Of a DNA stretch of 64,000 nt, positions 37,278 through 45,028 are shown one piece after another. The position numbers and the translations under genes are program-made. Every line of letters starts with the position of its first letter. Position 1 is the first letter of the stretch. This stretch comes from Acidobacteriota bacterium (GTDB lineage Bacteria; Acidobacteriota; JAAYUB01), in contig JAGNHB010000009.1 of NCBI GenBank assembly GCA_018001935.1, positions 62,001-126,000 of the forward strand. The letters are read 5' to 3'. The notes under the pieces are model-generated. The model was not told the DNA's origin, did not search any database, and saw only the letters and a list, made by a program, of their open reading frames with translations.

Positions 37278-39196
37278 GCCTTCACCTCCTGCAGGATTTC
37301 CCGGACGCGCCCGGCCACGGCGGACCCGTCGAGCCGGCCGCGCAGGTGGCCCATCACGGGCCGCATGGCGGCGCGGAAGCGCTTCTCGGCGTCCGCCCCC
37401 GGCATGGGGGGCAGCAGGGCGATCTGCCGGCGGACGAGGCCGTCGATCTCGTCCGGCGGGGGGGCGGCGGGGTGGCCGTCCTCCCAGGGCTCCCCGCGGG
37501 CGGCCCGCTCCAGGAGGAGCAGGACCCCTTCCCGGACGGTCTTCCCGTCCCGGAGCAACTCAAAAACTTTCCGGTACACGTCGGCGGTGAGGGCGGCCTT
37601 GTCGAGCCCCTTCCGGGCCAGGCGCTTGGGGAACTGCACCAGCGCGACGGCGGCGAAGCCCGGGGCGAGGCCGAGTTCCCTGACCGCGGACGCGAAGACC
37701 CGGTGCAGGGGGGAGATGGCCAGCGGCCGAACCGTGTCCGCCGGGATGCCGAGCTGCCGGTACCAGCTCTCCCGGTCCCAGACGTAGTCGGGCAGGCCGG
37801 CCCGGATGCGGTCGAGCCGCTCGGCGCTGATCTTCTTGGGGGGCAGGTCGGTGTCGGGGTACATGCGGTCGGGGCCGGGGAGGATCCGCTCGAAGCCGTT
37901 GGTGCCGTCCCGGAGGGCCTGGCGCGTCTCCGAGGGGATGCCGACGGTGGCCTCCCGCGCCCGGATCACGATCTCCGAGGCGCCGGTGGCGGCGTCGGCG
38001 GCGTCGCCCCAGACCAGCACCACGGTGTCGTCGTCGCCGCTGCCGCCGGCCTTCTTGACCGCCTGCCACTCGGCGGTGGAGAGGGTCTCGCTGGCACTGT
38101 CGGAGTGGACGATGTTGGGCAGCGTGGTCAGGCAGGCCACGACCCGCACCCGGTCCATGATCTCGCGGGAGAAGAAGGTGTCCGTCTGGGTCTGCCAGCG
38201 CAGCAGGCCCTTGAAACCGAAGAGCGTCACGCACTGGACCGTCTTCCCCTCGCCCACGGCCCGCCGAATGGGCTCGTAGCGGGTCTTTCGCAGCAGGCGG
38301 GTCACGTCCTCCACCCGGGAGGCGAAGGCCTCGGCGGTGATGCCGCGCCGGTGCAGCTCCTCGCGCAGCCGCAACAGGTTCCACTGCCGCATGGCCTCGT
38401 TGTAGGTGAGGAGCGGGATGTTGGGGATTCGCGGGACCCCCTTGATCTCGATGCGGGTGCCGCCGGTGACGCTGACGTTCACGTCCTGGCGGGCGGCGCC
38501 GATGCCGGTGCGGACCTTCCCGGTGGTGCGCACCGTGCGGCGCAGGATCTCGCCCACCTCGGCCACCTCGAAGGGGGTCCGCATGGCGGGCGCCGTCACC
38601 GTCTCGATGAGGGGCATGCCGAGGCGGTCGGTGAGGTAGACCCGGCGGTGGCCCACGTCGCTCACCTCCCGGCAGGCGTCCTCCTCCAGCCCGAGCTGGA
38701 TGATGGGGATGGTGCGGTCCTTGTAGGGGACGCTCCCGTTGACGCCCACGATGGTGGTGCGCTGGAAGCCCGTGGGAATGCTGCCGTCCAGGTACTGCTT
38801 GCGGGCGATGTGGATCTCGTCCACCATGGAGCAGCGGTAGAGGAGGCCGATCTCCAGGGCGATGTCCAGCGCCTCCTCGTTCAGCTCGAAGGGCGGGGTG
38901 TCGTCCATCTCGTAGGTGCAGACCGTCTCCCGCTTGATCTGGTAGATGATCTCCTTTTTCGTCTTGAATTCCATGAGGGCCGTGCCGTCGTACTCCCCCA
39001 GCTCCGAGAGGGTGGGACGCATGTGGCGCAGGATCTCGGCGTCGTAGTCGTCGGAGTAGCGCCCGGCGGGACAGCGGCAGAAGAGCTTCTTCCGCGTCAG
39101 GAGCTGCTGGTGGATCTCGAGGCCCGAGCGGAAGCCGACGGTCTCGTAGTCCTTCCCGGTCATCTCGGCGAACGGCTTGAAGATGAAATCGAACAC
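37274..39196 (-). CDS. gatE: Glu-tRNA(Gln) amidotransferase subunit E (archaeal type)
   Basis: 640 residues from a GTG start at 39196, five bases after AAAGGGGG; the frame stays open further upstream only through repeats. The N-terminal kinase-like GatB/E core is clear: VGFRSGLEIHQQLLTRKKLF, FCRCPAG, YEMDDTPPFELNEEALDIAL, GFQRTTIVGVNGSVPYKDRT, QLGLEEDACREV, TDRLGMPLIETVT and GIGAARQDVNVSVTGGTRIE. An AspRS-like GAD insertion (about 300-420) and the YqeY-like helical tail that binds tRNA follow, so it is GatE and not GatB. It phosphorylates Glu-tRNA(Gln) and amidates it with ammonia from GatD. First gene of the gatE-gatD operon. Confidence 0.92.
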   Translation of the reverse strand: MFDFIFKPFAEMTGKDYETVGFRSGLEIHQQLLTRKKLFCRCPAGRYSDDYDAEILRHMRPTLSELGEYDGTALMEFKTKKEIIYQIKRETVCTYEMDDTPPFELNEEALDIALEIGLLYRCSMVDEIHIARKQYLDGSIPTGFQRTTIVGVNGSVPYKDRTIPIIQLGLEEDACREVSDVGHRRVYLTDRLGMPLIETVTAPAMRTPFEVAEVGEILRRTVRTTGKVRTGIGAARQDVNVSVTGGTRIEIKGVPRIPNIPLLTYNEAMRQWNLLRLREELHRRGITAEAFASRVEDVTRLLRKTRYEPIRRAVGEGKTVQCVTLFGFKGLLRWQTQTDTFFSREIMDRVRVVACLTTLPNIVHSDSASETLSTAEWQAVKKAGGSGDDDTVVLVWGDAADAATGASEIVIRAREATVGIPSETRQALRDGTNGFERILPGPDRMYPDTDLPPKKISAERLDRIRAGLPDYVWDRESWYRQLGIPADTVRPLAISPLHRVFASAVRELGLAPGFAAVALVQFPKRLARKGLDKAALTADVYRKVFELLRDGKTVREGVLLLLERAARGEPWEDGHPAAPPPDEIDGLVRRQIALLPPMPGADAEKRFRAAMRPVMGHLRGRLDGSAVAGRVREILQEVKA

Positions 39197-39263
39197 GAAG
39201 CCCCCTTTCGTGGGGAACGGCCGGCGGCGCCGGCGATTCTCCGAAAATTGCGAAGCACCCGAC

Positions 39264-39292
39264 ACTATAGCGCGGATGCGGCGGCGATTCAA
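39264..39292 (-). promoter_or_regulatory. promoter of gatE-gatD
   Basis: TTGAAT (39292-39287), 17-base spacer, TATAGT (39269-39264) on the minus strand, a good bacterial sigma-70 match. The leader to the GTG start is about 60 bases and contains GCCGGCGCCGCCGGC, able to form a short stem. Confidence 0.65.
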
Positions 39293-39429
39293 GCGCCGAG
39301 CGCGACCTGCGGACAATCCGTGAGAGATCCTTCCGGGATTATTTTCACCAAAGCACGGAACGAATAAACGGAGCATCGGAAGTCGGGAGGGGTGATCCGC
39401 GGGTGATGCGGGATTTGCGGCCCATGCGG

Positions 39430-39720
39430 TCTTCCTTCGCGAGCTTGGCGCCGGGGCGAGAGCCTGTCCGGATCTTGATCTCGCAAAGGCGCCAAGCTCG
39501 CCAAGAAAACCGAATAACCGGGGATGTGGCCAGGGGGTACGAAAGCCCGCCTTCACCCGGTCGTCGCGCTGCCGGAAGAGAGCTTCCGGAATCGTTCTCT
39601 CACAGAGGCACAGGGGCACGGAGAAGCGGCGTCTCCGATTACGATCAACCGGCTGAACGCCCTCTCCTTTCTCCTGCCTCCTGCCTTCTTTCTTCTGAAT
39701 TCTTCGTTCGTGTGGTTCGT
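39430..39720 (-). repeat. composite dispersed repeat, copy 2 (minus orientation)
   Basis: Reading the minus strand: CGAACCACACGAACGAAG, GAATTCAGAAG..GGCAGGAGGCAGGAG, GTTGATCGTAATCGGAGACG, the TTCCGGAAGCTCTCTTCCGG inverted repeat, and the palindromic GCGAGCTTGGCG block. Same order as 42905-43190. The rest of the 675-base gap between gatE and the next gene holds a second array of TTCGTGTGGTTCGTGTGG and CGTGTATTCCGTGTATTTCG (39706-39786) and no gene. Confidence 0.75.
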
Positions 39721-39871
39721 GTGGTTCGTGGTTATTTTCCCTTTCGTGTATTCCGTGTATTTCGTGGTTCTTTTTCCGGTTTATCTGCGTCCGAAAAAAG
39801 CGCTCCCTCGATTTCGCGCGGCGCCTGCGGTAGAATCCCGGTGTGCACGAATCGGGAGAAGGAGAACCGGA

Positions 39872-40447
39872 ATGGAAATCGATCGTCGATGCTGCCTGAG
39901 GTCGCTGGTGATCGGTGCGGGCCTGTGCGCGGCGCCGTTCGGCCTCGCCGCAACGGACGGGGAACGCAAGGGGCTCGAGGAGGAGATCCTGGCCATGCTC
40001 AAGCGCGAGATGCGCGATAGGGCCGGGCTGTTCAAGGCACTGGTGAAGAAGTACGGCCCCGGCGTGCTGGAGTCGGTCCGGGACTACGTGGAAAGCTCCA
40101 CCGCGGAGCGCCTCCGGGCCGCCGACCTCCCCCGGCGCGACCTCGACGCCATCCTGGAGCTGATCTGGAAACCGTCCTCCGGGACCCTGGATTGGGAGGT
40201 GGAAGCGAAGTCACCCGGGGAGCTGCGAATCCGCGTCACGCGGTGCCTTTACGCCGACGAGATGCGCCGCCGGGACGCCGCCGACATCGGATTCGCTTTC
40301 TACTGCGCCTTCGACGACGGTTTCTGCCGCGGGTTCAACCCCGACCTGAGCTTCCGCCGCACCAAAACCCTCATGGCCGGCGACGACTGTTGTAACCACA
40401 CCTACACGCTCACCCCGTCAGAGCCGCGACCGTCAGGGAGCGGTTGA
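39872..40447 (+). CDS. L-2-amino-thiazoline-4-carboxylic acid hydrolase-like protein with a Tat-type signal
   Basis: 191 residues from ATG 39872, after AAGGAG. The N-terminus MEIDRRCCLRSLVIGAGLCA has twin Arg followed by a hydrophobic stretch, like a Tat signal. The C-terminal half, IGFAFYCAFDDGFCRGFNPD .. RRTKTLMAGDDCCNHTYTL, matches the ATC hydrolase-like family, which includes an enzyme opening the thiazoline ring in bacterial L-cysteine synthesis, though most members are untested. Conserved Cys and the Gly-Phe-Asn-Pro motif are present. The last nine residues (SEPRPSGSG) and the stop are encoded by a dispersed AGAGCCGCGACCGTCAGGGA repeat, so the original C-terminus was probably a little different. 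Confidence 0.65.
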   Translation: MEIDRRCCLRSLVIGAGLCAAPFGLAATDGERKGLEEEILAMLKREMRDRAGLFKALVKKYGPGVLESVRDYVESSTAERLRAADLPRRDLDAILELIWKPSSGTLDWEVEAKSPGELRIRVTRCLYADEMRRRDAADIGFAFYCAFDDGFCRGFNPDLSFRRTKTLMAGDDCCNHTYTLTPSEPRPSGSG

Positions 40448-40457
40448 TGCCTGATCT

Positions 40458-40535
40458 TCGATGGTTTCGCCCAAGGCCGGAAAACGAAAGGGAAAGTGTC
40501 TGTATCGCCCTGGGTTGAGCCATTACCCGGAGGGC
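40458..40535 (+). repeat. right-truncated copy of the TIR element
   Basis: GATGGTTTCGCCCAAGGCCGG, GGGAAAGTGTCTGTATCGCC and TTGAGCCATTACCCGGAGGG align with 23160-23240; the right terminal repeat is missing. Lies just after a repeat-derived stop codon and before the endonuclease V 3' end. Confidence 0.6.
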
Positions 40536-40546
40536 GGCGGGGGATG

Positions 40547-41269
40547 TCACCCTGGAGTTGGGTCCTGTGGCCCGGTTTGAGGTCCCGGGTCAAGGCTTGG
40601 GTGTCCCGCCTGGCGGCTGCGGCGGCGGGCGGCCTGGTGGGCGAGGCGGGTGGGTTCGGGGAGACGGAAGCGGCCGCAGCAAATCAGGGTCCATTCCACG
40701 GCCCCGTCGAAATCCACCCGGTGGCCGGGGGAAACGAAGAGCGGCGCGACTCCGTCGCGGGTGCGGACCACGCGGCCCACCTCCCGGCCCCCGTAGACCA
40801 GCGGCACCCGGCTCCCCCGGGCGAAGGGCAGCGGGCCGTGGGCTCCCACCAGCCGGCTCTTGGCACAGCCGATGGTGGGAATCCCCAAGACCAGCCCGAG
40901 GTGGGAGGCGAGGCCCAGGCCGCGGGGGTGGGCGATCCCCTGGCCGTCGCACAGGACGAGGTCCGGGCGTGCGGAGAGCCTGGCGAAGGCGGCCAGGATC
41001 GGCGGGATCTCGCGGAAGGAGAGGAACCCGGAGACGTAGGGGAATTCCACCGGCGCCTCCGCCTCGACGGTCTCGACCGGCCGGAGGGTGGCGGTGTCCA
41101 CCACCACCAGGACCGCGTAGCCGGTGTCCCCCGCCACGTGAACGTCGGCGCCCAGGACCCGGTCGATGGGCCCTTTCAGCGGCTCCAGGCTGACCTGCGA
41201 AGCCAGTCGGTGCTGAACTGCCGCCGCCTCCGCCGTAGTGCGGACGGGGGGGAAACCGACTTCGTTCAC
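40547..41269 (-). CDS. nfi: endonuclease V (deoxyinosine 3' endonuclease)
   Basis: 240 residues. Catalytic acidic residues are visible in GADVHVAGDTG, VEFPYVSGFLSFREIPPIL and LVLCDGQGIAHPRGLGLASH, followed by IPTIGCAKSRLVG and LFVSPGHRVDFDGAVEWTL. Endonuclease V cuts the second phosphodiester 3' of deoxyinosine, a deamination repair step. The start is GTG 41269 or 41272; upstream the frame runs into an ACACGGATGAACGCGGAT repeat, so the longer reading from 41365 is not believable. The last ~30 residues are low-complexity and border a truncated repeat. Confidence 0.9.
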   Translation of the reverse strand: MNEVGFPPVRTTAEAAAVQHRLASQVSLEPLKGPIDRVLGADVHVAGDTGYAVLVVVDTATLRPVETVEAEAPVEFPYVSGFLSFREIPPILAAFARLSARPDLVLCDGQGIAHPRGLGLASHLGLVLGIPTIGCAKSRLVGAHGPLPFARGSRVPLVYGGREVGRVVRTRDGVAPLFVSPGHRVDFDGAVEWTLICCGRFRLPEPTRLAHQAARRRSRQAGHPSLDPGPQTGPQDPTPG

Positions 41270-41378
41270 CACGGATGAACACGGATGAACGCGGATCGCA
41301 TCGTCCACCGGGTTAGTCGGCCCCGGAGGAGATCCGGAGAAGCATCCGTGTCTATCCGTGTCCATCCGTGGTTGATCG
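41267..41378. repeat. inverted pair of GGATGAACACGGATGAAC-type repeats
   Basis: ACCACGGATGAACACGGATG at the left and ATCCGTGTCCATCCGTGGTT at the right are near reverse complements and flank about 50 bases. The pair fills the gap between the endonuclease V start and the HEAT protein stop, and touches the endonuclease V start codon. Confidence 0.65.
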
Positions 41379-41390
41379 GCTTCGACGTCG

Positions 41391-42752
41391 TCACTCGCCC
41401 AGCTTGGCGCGGAGGCGGCGGATGGCGTTGATGGCGGCGTTGGCCACGTCGGTGTTGGAATCGTGGGTGTAGGACTCCAGCTCGGCCAGGGTGTCCCTTC
41501 CGCCGGCGAGGCCCAGGGCGTCGATCAGCTTCACGCGCACCTTCCCCTTGCTGGACCGGAGCAGCGGGAAGAGCCGGGGACATTCCTCCGGGGAGAAGCC
41601 GGCGAGGTAGTCGAACACCTGGTCGCTGTAGCGGACGCTGCCCAACTCGCTCACCATCTCCTCCAGGGCGCCGGGGCGGCCGACGCGGTAGAGGGCGAAG
41701 TCCAGGGAGAGCTGGTTGCGGCGCTCCTCGGAGCGCTCCCGGGCGGCCTCCAGGGTGTCCCGGTGCGCCGGGTTGGCGATGCGGGCCAACCCTTCGGCCC
41801 CCGCCATCTGCATCCCCGTGATCTTGTGGTTCAGGGCGGCCACGAAGAGCTTCTCCGCCCGCGGGTCCCCGATCAGGGCCAGGGCCTGGAGGCACTTGAT
41901 CTGGAGGTCCTCGGGCCGGGAGGCGGGGACCACCTTGAGGATCTTGTCCCGTTCCTTGATGCCGGACTCGAAGATGTCCATCAGCGGTTCCACCGCCTCG
42001 GGACAGCGCAGCAGGCCGGCCACCAGGATGGCCTCGTCGTGCACGTCCTTCTCGGGGTCGTTGACGAAGGGGATCAGGGCCCCGCAGGCCGAGGGGTCGC
42101 CGATCTTGTAGAAGGAGCGAAAATACTCGATCCGGATGTCGTTCTTGGGCTCGGCAGGGAGCTTTTCCGCCATGGCGCTCAGCGCCCCGCGGCCCCGGAG
42201 GATGCCCAGGCTCATCACCGCCCCCTTGCGGACCCCGTTGGAGGGGTCGCTCAGCCGGGCGGCCAGCGCCTGGACGGCGTCGGGACTGACGGGGACGTAC
42301 GGCTCGACGATCAGGTCGTTGTAATTGCTGTCGAAGGGGTTGAAGAAGGAGAGCACCTTCTTGGAGCCGGCGACGAAACCACCTTCGTCCAGGACGTAGA
42401 GCCGCACGATGGCGTTGATGGCGGTCTTGCGGATCCCCTCGTCCCGGTCGGCGGTGAGCTTGATGAACACGGGCAGGGCCCGCATGTCGCGGATCCGGTC
42501 GAGGGCGTAGAGAACGGCGGCGCGGACCTTCGCCTCGGGGTCGTCCGCGGCCTCGATCAGGGCGGGCACCGCGGCGCGGACCTCCTTGTCCCCCAGGATC
42601 TTCGCGGACTCCTCGCGGCGGTCGGCGTCCGGGTGCTTGAGGTCGTAGATCAACCCCTGGACGGACAGGGTCTTCGTGACCTGCTGGGGCGGGGCGGCGA
42701 CCAGGGCGGACAGGGCGAGGGCCATGAGCACGAGAACGGCGGTTCGTTTCAC
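41391..42752 (-). CDS. exported HEAT-repeat protein
   Basis: 453 residues from GTG 42752, eight bases after AAGGAG. A signal peptide (VKRTAVLVLMALALSALVAA) precedes about ten helical HEAT repeats, for example RREESAKILGDKEVRAAVPALIEAADD, VRAAVLYALDRIRDMRALPVFI and ATGASEI-free repeats of the same pattern to the C-terminal DVANAAINAIRRLRAKLGE. HEAT proteins act as scaffolds; no catalytic motif is visible. I call it periplasmic by its signal. Family position beyond HEAT is unknown. Confidence 0.75.
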   Translation of the reverse strand: MKRTAVLVLMALALSALVAAPPQQVTKTLSVQGLIYDLKHPDADRREESAKILGDKEVRAAVPALIEAADDPEAKVRAAVLYALDRIRDMRALPVFIKLTADRDEGIRKTAINAIVRLYVLDEGGFVAGSKKVLSFFNPFDSNYNDLIVEPYVPVSPDAVQALAARLSDPSNGVRKGAVMSLGILRGRGALSAMAEKLPAEPKNDIRIEYFRSFYKIGDPSACGALIPFVNDPEKDVHDEAILVAGLLRCPEAVEPLMDIFESGIKERDKILKVVPASRPEDLQIKCLQALALIGDPRAEKLFVAALNHKITGMQMAGAEGLARIANPAHRDTLEAARERSEERRNQLSLDFALYRVGRPGALEEMVSELGSVRYSDQVFDYLAGFSPEECPRLFPLLRSSKGKVRVKLIDALGLAGGRDTLAELESYTHDSNTDVANAAINAIRRLRAKLGE

Positions 42753-42904
42753 CTCGAATTCTCCTTCGAACGGGATTCCGGCGCGTCGGGCGGGCGCGGG
42801 CAGTGACAAGGGAAGTCTACACCAAACCCGAAGCCCCGGTAAAGATGATTCGGGTTCGGGGGCCCCGGTTGCATCGCGTCTTCGAGTTCCCGCTGAAAGC
42901 CTGG

Positions 42905-43190
42905 GAAAGGAACCACGAATGGAGAATTCAGGAGGCAGGAGGCGGGAGACGGGAGAAAGGAGGGGGAGTTGGGTCTGTTGACCTTTATCGGAGATGACTC
43001 TTCTCCGTGCCTTGGTGAGAGAAGTTCCGGGAGATCTCTCCCGGCGGCACGACGTTCCGGTGAAGGCGACCTTTCTTGCCCCTTTTCTGAATCCCAGGTA
43101 ATCGGTTTTTCTTTGCGAGCTTTGCGCCTTTGCGAAATCCGGATCCGGATCGATTCTCGCCAAGGCGCCAAGCTCGCAAAGAAAGGCGGC
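42905..43190 (+). repeat. composite dispersed repeat, copy 3 (plus orientation)
   Basis: AACCACGAATGGAGAATTCAGG, GGCAGGAGGCGGGAGACGGGAG, GTTGACCTTTATCGGAGATG, the GAGATCTCTCCCGGC block and the palindrome TTTGCGAGCTTTGCGCC ... CGCCAAGCTCGCAAAG. Together with 39430-39720 it gives a unit of about 290 bases. The 471-base gap between the HEAT gene and the next gene has nothing else. Confidence 0.75.
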
Positions 43191-43223
43191 CAGGGCGGAA
43201 AGGCGGGGGACCCCCGGGGTTCG

Positions 43224-43844
43224 CTACGCTTCTTCCGTGGTCCCTTGGTGTCTCTTCGCCCTGGCGGACGCCTTGAGCTTCGGCGGGACGAGACGGTGGC
43301 AGCGGGCGGAGGCCTCGCCCAGCATGCGGTTGAGGAGGAGGCCGAAGGTGATGGCGATCTCCAGGTCGGCCGTCGTGCCGGAAGCCTTGCAGACCTCGGC
43401 CAGGAGGCCGTCGTAAAGCCCCTTGTCGCCGAGGCGCGCCGAGCAGTCCGCGACCCTGGCGGCGAAGGCGTCGTGCGGCCGGCCCGTGGAGCGCGCCAGG
43501 AACGCCCGGATCTCGGTCGGCGCCTCGGCGGGCGGCGGGGGGAGCCCCTCGTCGGCGGACAGCACCGCCAGGGCCAGGGCGGCCCAGGACTCCACCAAGC
43601 CCGCGGCGGCCTCGGGCGTGATCGCGGCGAGCCCCGAGCGGAAGGGGGAACTTTCGAAGAGGAAGAGCAGGCGGTTCATCTCCTGCACCCCGAAGGCGAT
43701 CCCGCGATAGTACGCCAGGCGGACGGGGTCGGAGGCCTTGCCCGCCTGCCGGAGGAAGCGGCGCTCGATCCGCCCGAAGCAGCGGTCGTACCGGGGGTCG
43801 CCGGAACCGAAGACCTGGCTCGAGAGACGCGCGAGAAGCTTCAT
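43224..43844 (-). CDS. unknown helical protein
   Basis: 206 residues, rich in Ala, Leu and Arg and apparently all-helical and soluble; no signal peptide or membrane segment. Visible stretches include YDRCFGRIERRFLRQAGKAS, YYRGIAFGVQEMNRLLFLFE and TADLEIAITFGLLLNRMLGE. I do not recognise a family. Its ATG overlaps the stop of the HD-domain gene by four bases, so it is the last gene of a five-gene operon with a degenerate tRNA-nucleotidyltransferase-like protein, a methyltransferase and RlmB. An RNA-related role is possible from context only. Confidence 0.65.
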   Translation of the reverse strand: MKLLARLSSQVFGSGDPRYDRCFGRIERRFLRQAGKASDPVRLAYYRGIAFGVQEMNRLLFLFESSPFRSGLAAITPEAAAGLVESWAALALAVLSADEGLPPPPAEAPTEIRAFLARSTGRPHDAFAARVADCSARLGDKGLYDGLLAEVCKASGTTADLEIAITFGLLLNRMLGEASARCHRLVPPKLKASARAKRHQGTTEEA

Positions 43845-45028
43845 TCGTCCTCCTCCGTAGACGGGGTGACGGGCCGGTACGGTGCGATCCGCCGCACCAG
43901 GTCCCGGTACGAGGCCAGGTCGCCCATGCTTCCCCGCACGTCCTCCCGGTAGAGCCGAAGCAGGGTTGGGAACGCCGGGTGACGAACGAGGCGGACGACC
44001 TCCTCCTCCGACAGTTTATAGACAACGACCGGGAGCAGATGGTTCCGTATGCAGAATTTGACCTCCTCGATGAGCGCCCGGTCGAAGCCCAGCCGACGGA
44101 GGACCTGGCCGGCCACCTCGGCACCCCGGGTGGAGTGGCCGGGGAAGTGAAGGTTTCGCTTGTTCATGGCCAGGGTCAGCGGCTTGGCGACGTCGTGGAG
44201 CAGCAGGGAGAGCCCGAGGGCCGGCGAGGCCTTCCGCACGCGGCGGAAACACTCGAGGGTGTGGGTGAAGACGTCGCCTTCGGGGTGGTAGTCCTTGTCC
44301 TGCGGGCAGCCCTTGAGGTCCTCCATCTCGGGGATGACCCGCCCCAGAACGCCCAGGTCGTCCAGGCGCGCCAGGCCGGCCTGGGGGCTCGAGCCCGTCA
44401 GCACGTCCAGCAGCCCCAGGCGGTAGTGCGGCAGCGCCGGCCGGTCCAGCGGCAGCGCCATCCCCCGGAGGGCCTCGAGCAACGCCGGGTCGGGGGTGAA
44501 GCCTTCCTCGACTTCCATCCGGACGGCCCGGAAGAGGGCGGGGAGGTTCCGCAGCGGGTTGGCGGCCGGGGGCGCGAGGAGCCGCAGGCGCTTGCCCCGG
44601 ATGTCCGTCAGGCAGCCCGACGGGTCCAGGAACCGGGAGCGGCCCGGGTCGAAGAGGAGGGCGTCGGCGGTGAAGGGTCGCCGGACGGCAACCGGCTTCA
44701 GGCGGGCCAGCGGGATCTTCCCCAGGACTCCGGGGAGCAGGGGATCACTCTCCACTTTCAGGAGGCATCCCCCGGCGTCCAGGCTCACGCTGGCGTCCTC
44801 CGCCACCCGGGGCAAGGCGGGAACGGAAGCCCCCGCCTCCTCGCCGGTCCCGCCGAGGGGGCGGGCATCGAAGCGCCGGGCAAGGTAGAGGAGGTCGGCG
44901 TTGGTCCACACCTGGAGGGTGGATGGCCGTTCCCCCGAATAGAGCCGGCGGGCGGACTCGCCCACCACCAGGAAGGCGTAACCGTCTTCGCGGAGGGTCT
45001 CGGAAATCTCCCGAAGCCCGGGGCTCAC
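43841..45028 (-). CDS. tRNA nucleotidyltransferase/poly(A) polymerase-like HD protein with degenerate catalytic site
   Basis: 395 residues. The overall order is that of class II CCA-adding enzymes with HD domain: head, RRPFTADALLFDPGRSRFLD (cf. RRDFTINAL..DP), NPLRNLPALFRAVRMEVEEG (cf. EDPLRILRAVRF), then an HD phosphohydrolase domain with HTLECFRRV and LLLHDVAKPL. The catalytic head is altered: VVGESARRLY stands where GGxVRD is expected, and QVWTNAD where the metal-binding DxD should be. It is therefore unlikely to add nucleotides and may work as an HD phosphohydrolase or RNA-binding protein. Overlaps its neighbours on both sides by four bases. Confidence 0.7.
   Translation of the reverse strand: MSPGLREISETLREDGYAFLVVGESARRLYSGERPSTLQVWTNADLLYLARRFDARPLGGTGEEAGASVPALPRVAEDASVSLDAGGCLLKVESDPLLPGVLGKIPLARLKPVAVRRPFTADALLFDPGRSRFLDPSGCLTDIRGKRLRLLAPPAANPLRNLPALFRAVRMEVEEGFTPDPALLEALRGMALPLDRPALPHYRLGLLDVLTGSSPQAGLARLDDLGVLGRVIPEMEDLKGCPQDKDYHPEGDVFTHTLECFRRVRKASPALGLSLLLHDVAKPLTLAMNKRNLHFPGHSTRGAEVAGQVLRRLGFDRALIEEVKFCIRNHLLPVVVYKLSEEEVVRLVRHPAFPTLLRLYREDVRGSMGDLASYRDLVRRIAPYRPVTPSTEEDE

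Noticed and set aside
35895..39196. Archaeal contamination as explanation for gatDE
   Set aside because: The operon sits in continuous high-GC sequence with the same repeat families on both sides, and has a bacterial-type promoter and ribosome sites.
37274..39619. GatE starting at the upstream ATG (781 codons)
   Set aside because: The extra 141 codons translate a dispersed repeat; GTG 39196 with AAAGGGGG gives the expected family length.
40547..41365. Endonuclease V starting at ATG 41365
   Set aside because: The extra N-terminus (MDTDRHG..IRVHPCSS) is a translation of ACGGATGAACACGG repeats; the family begins near GTG 41269.
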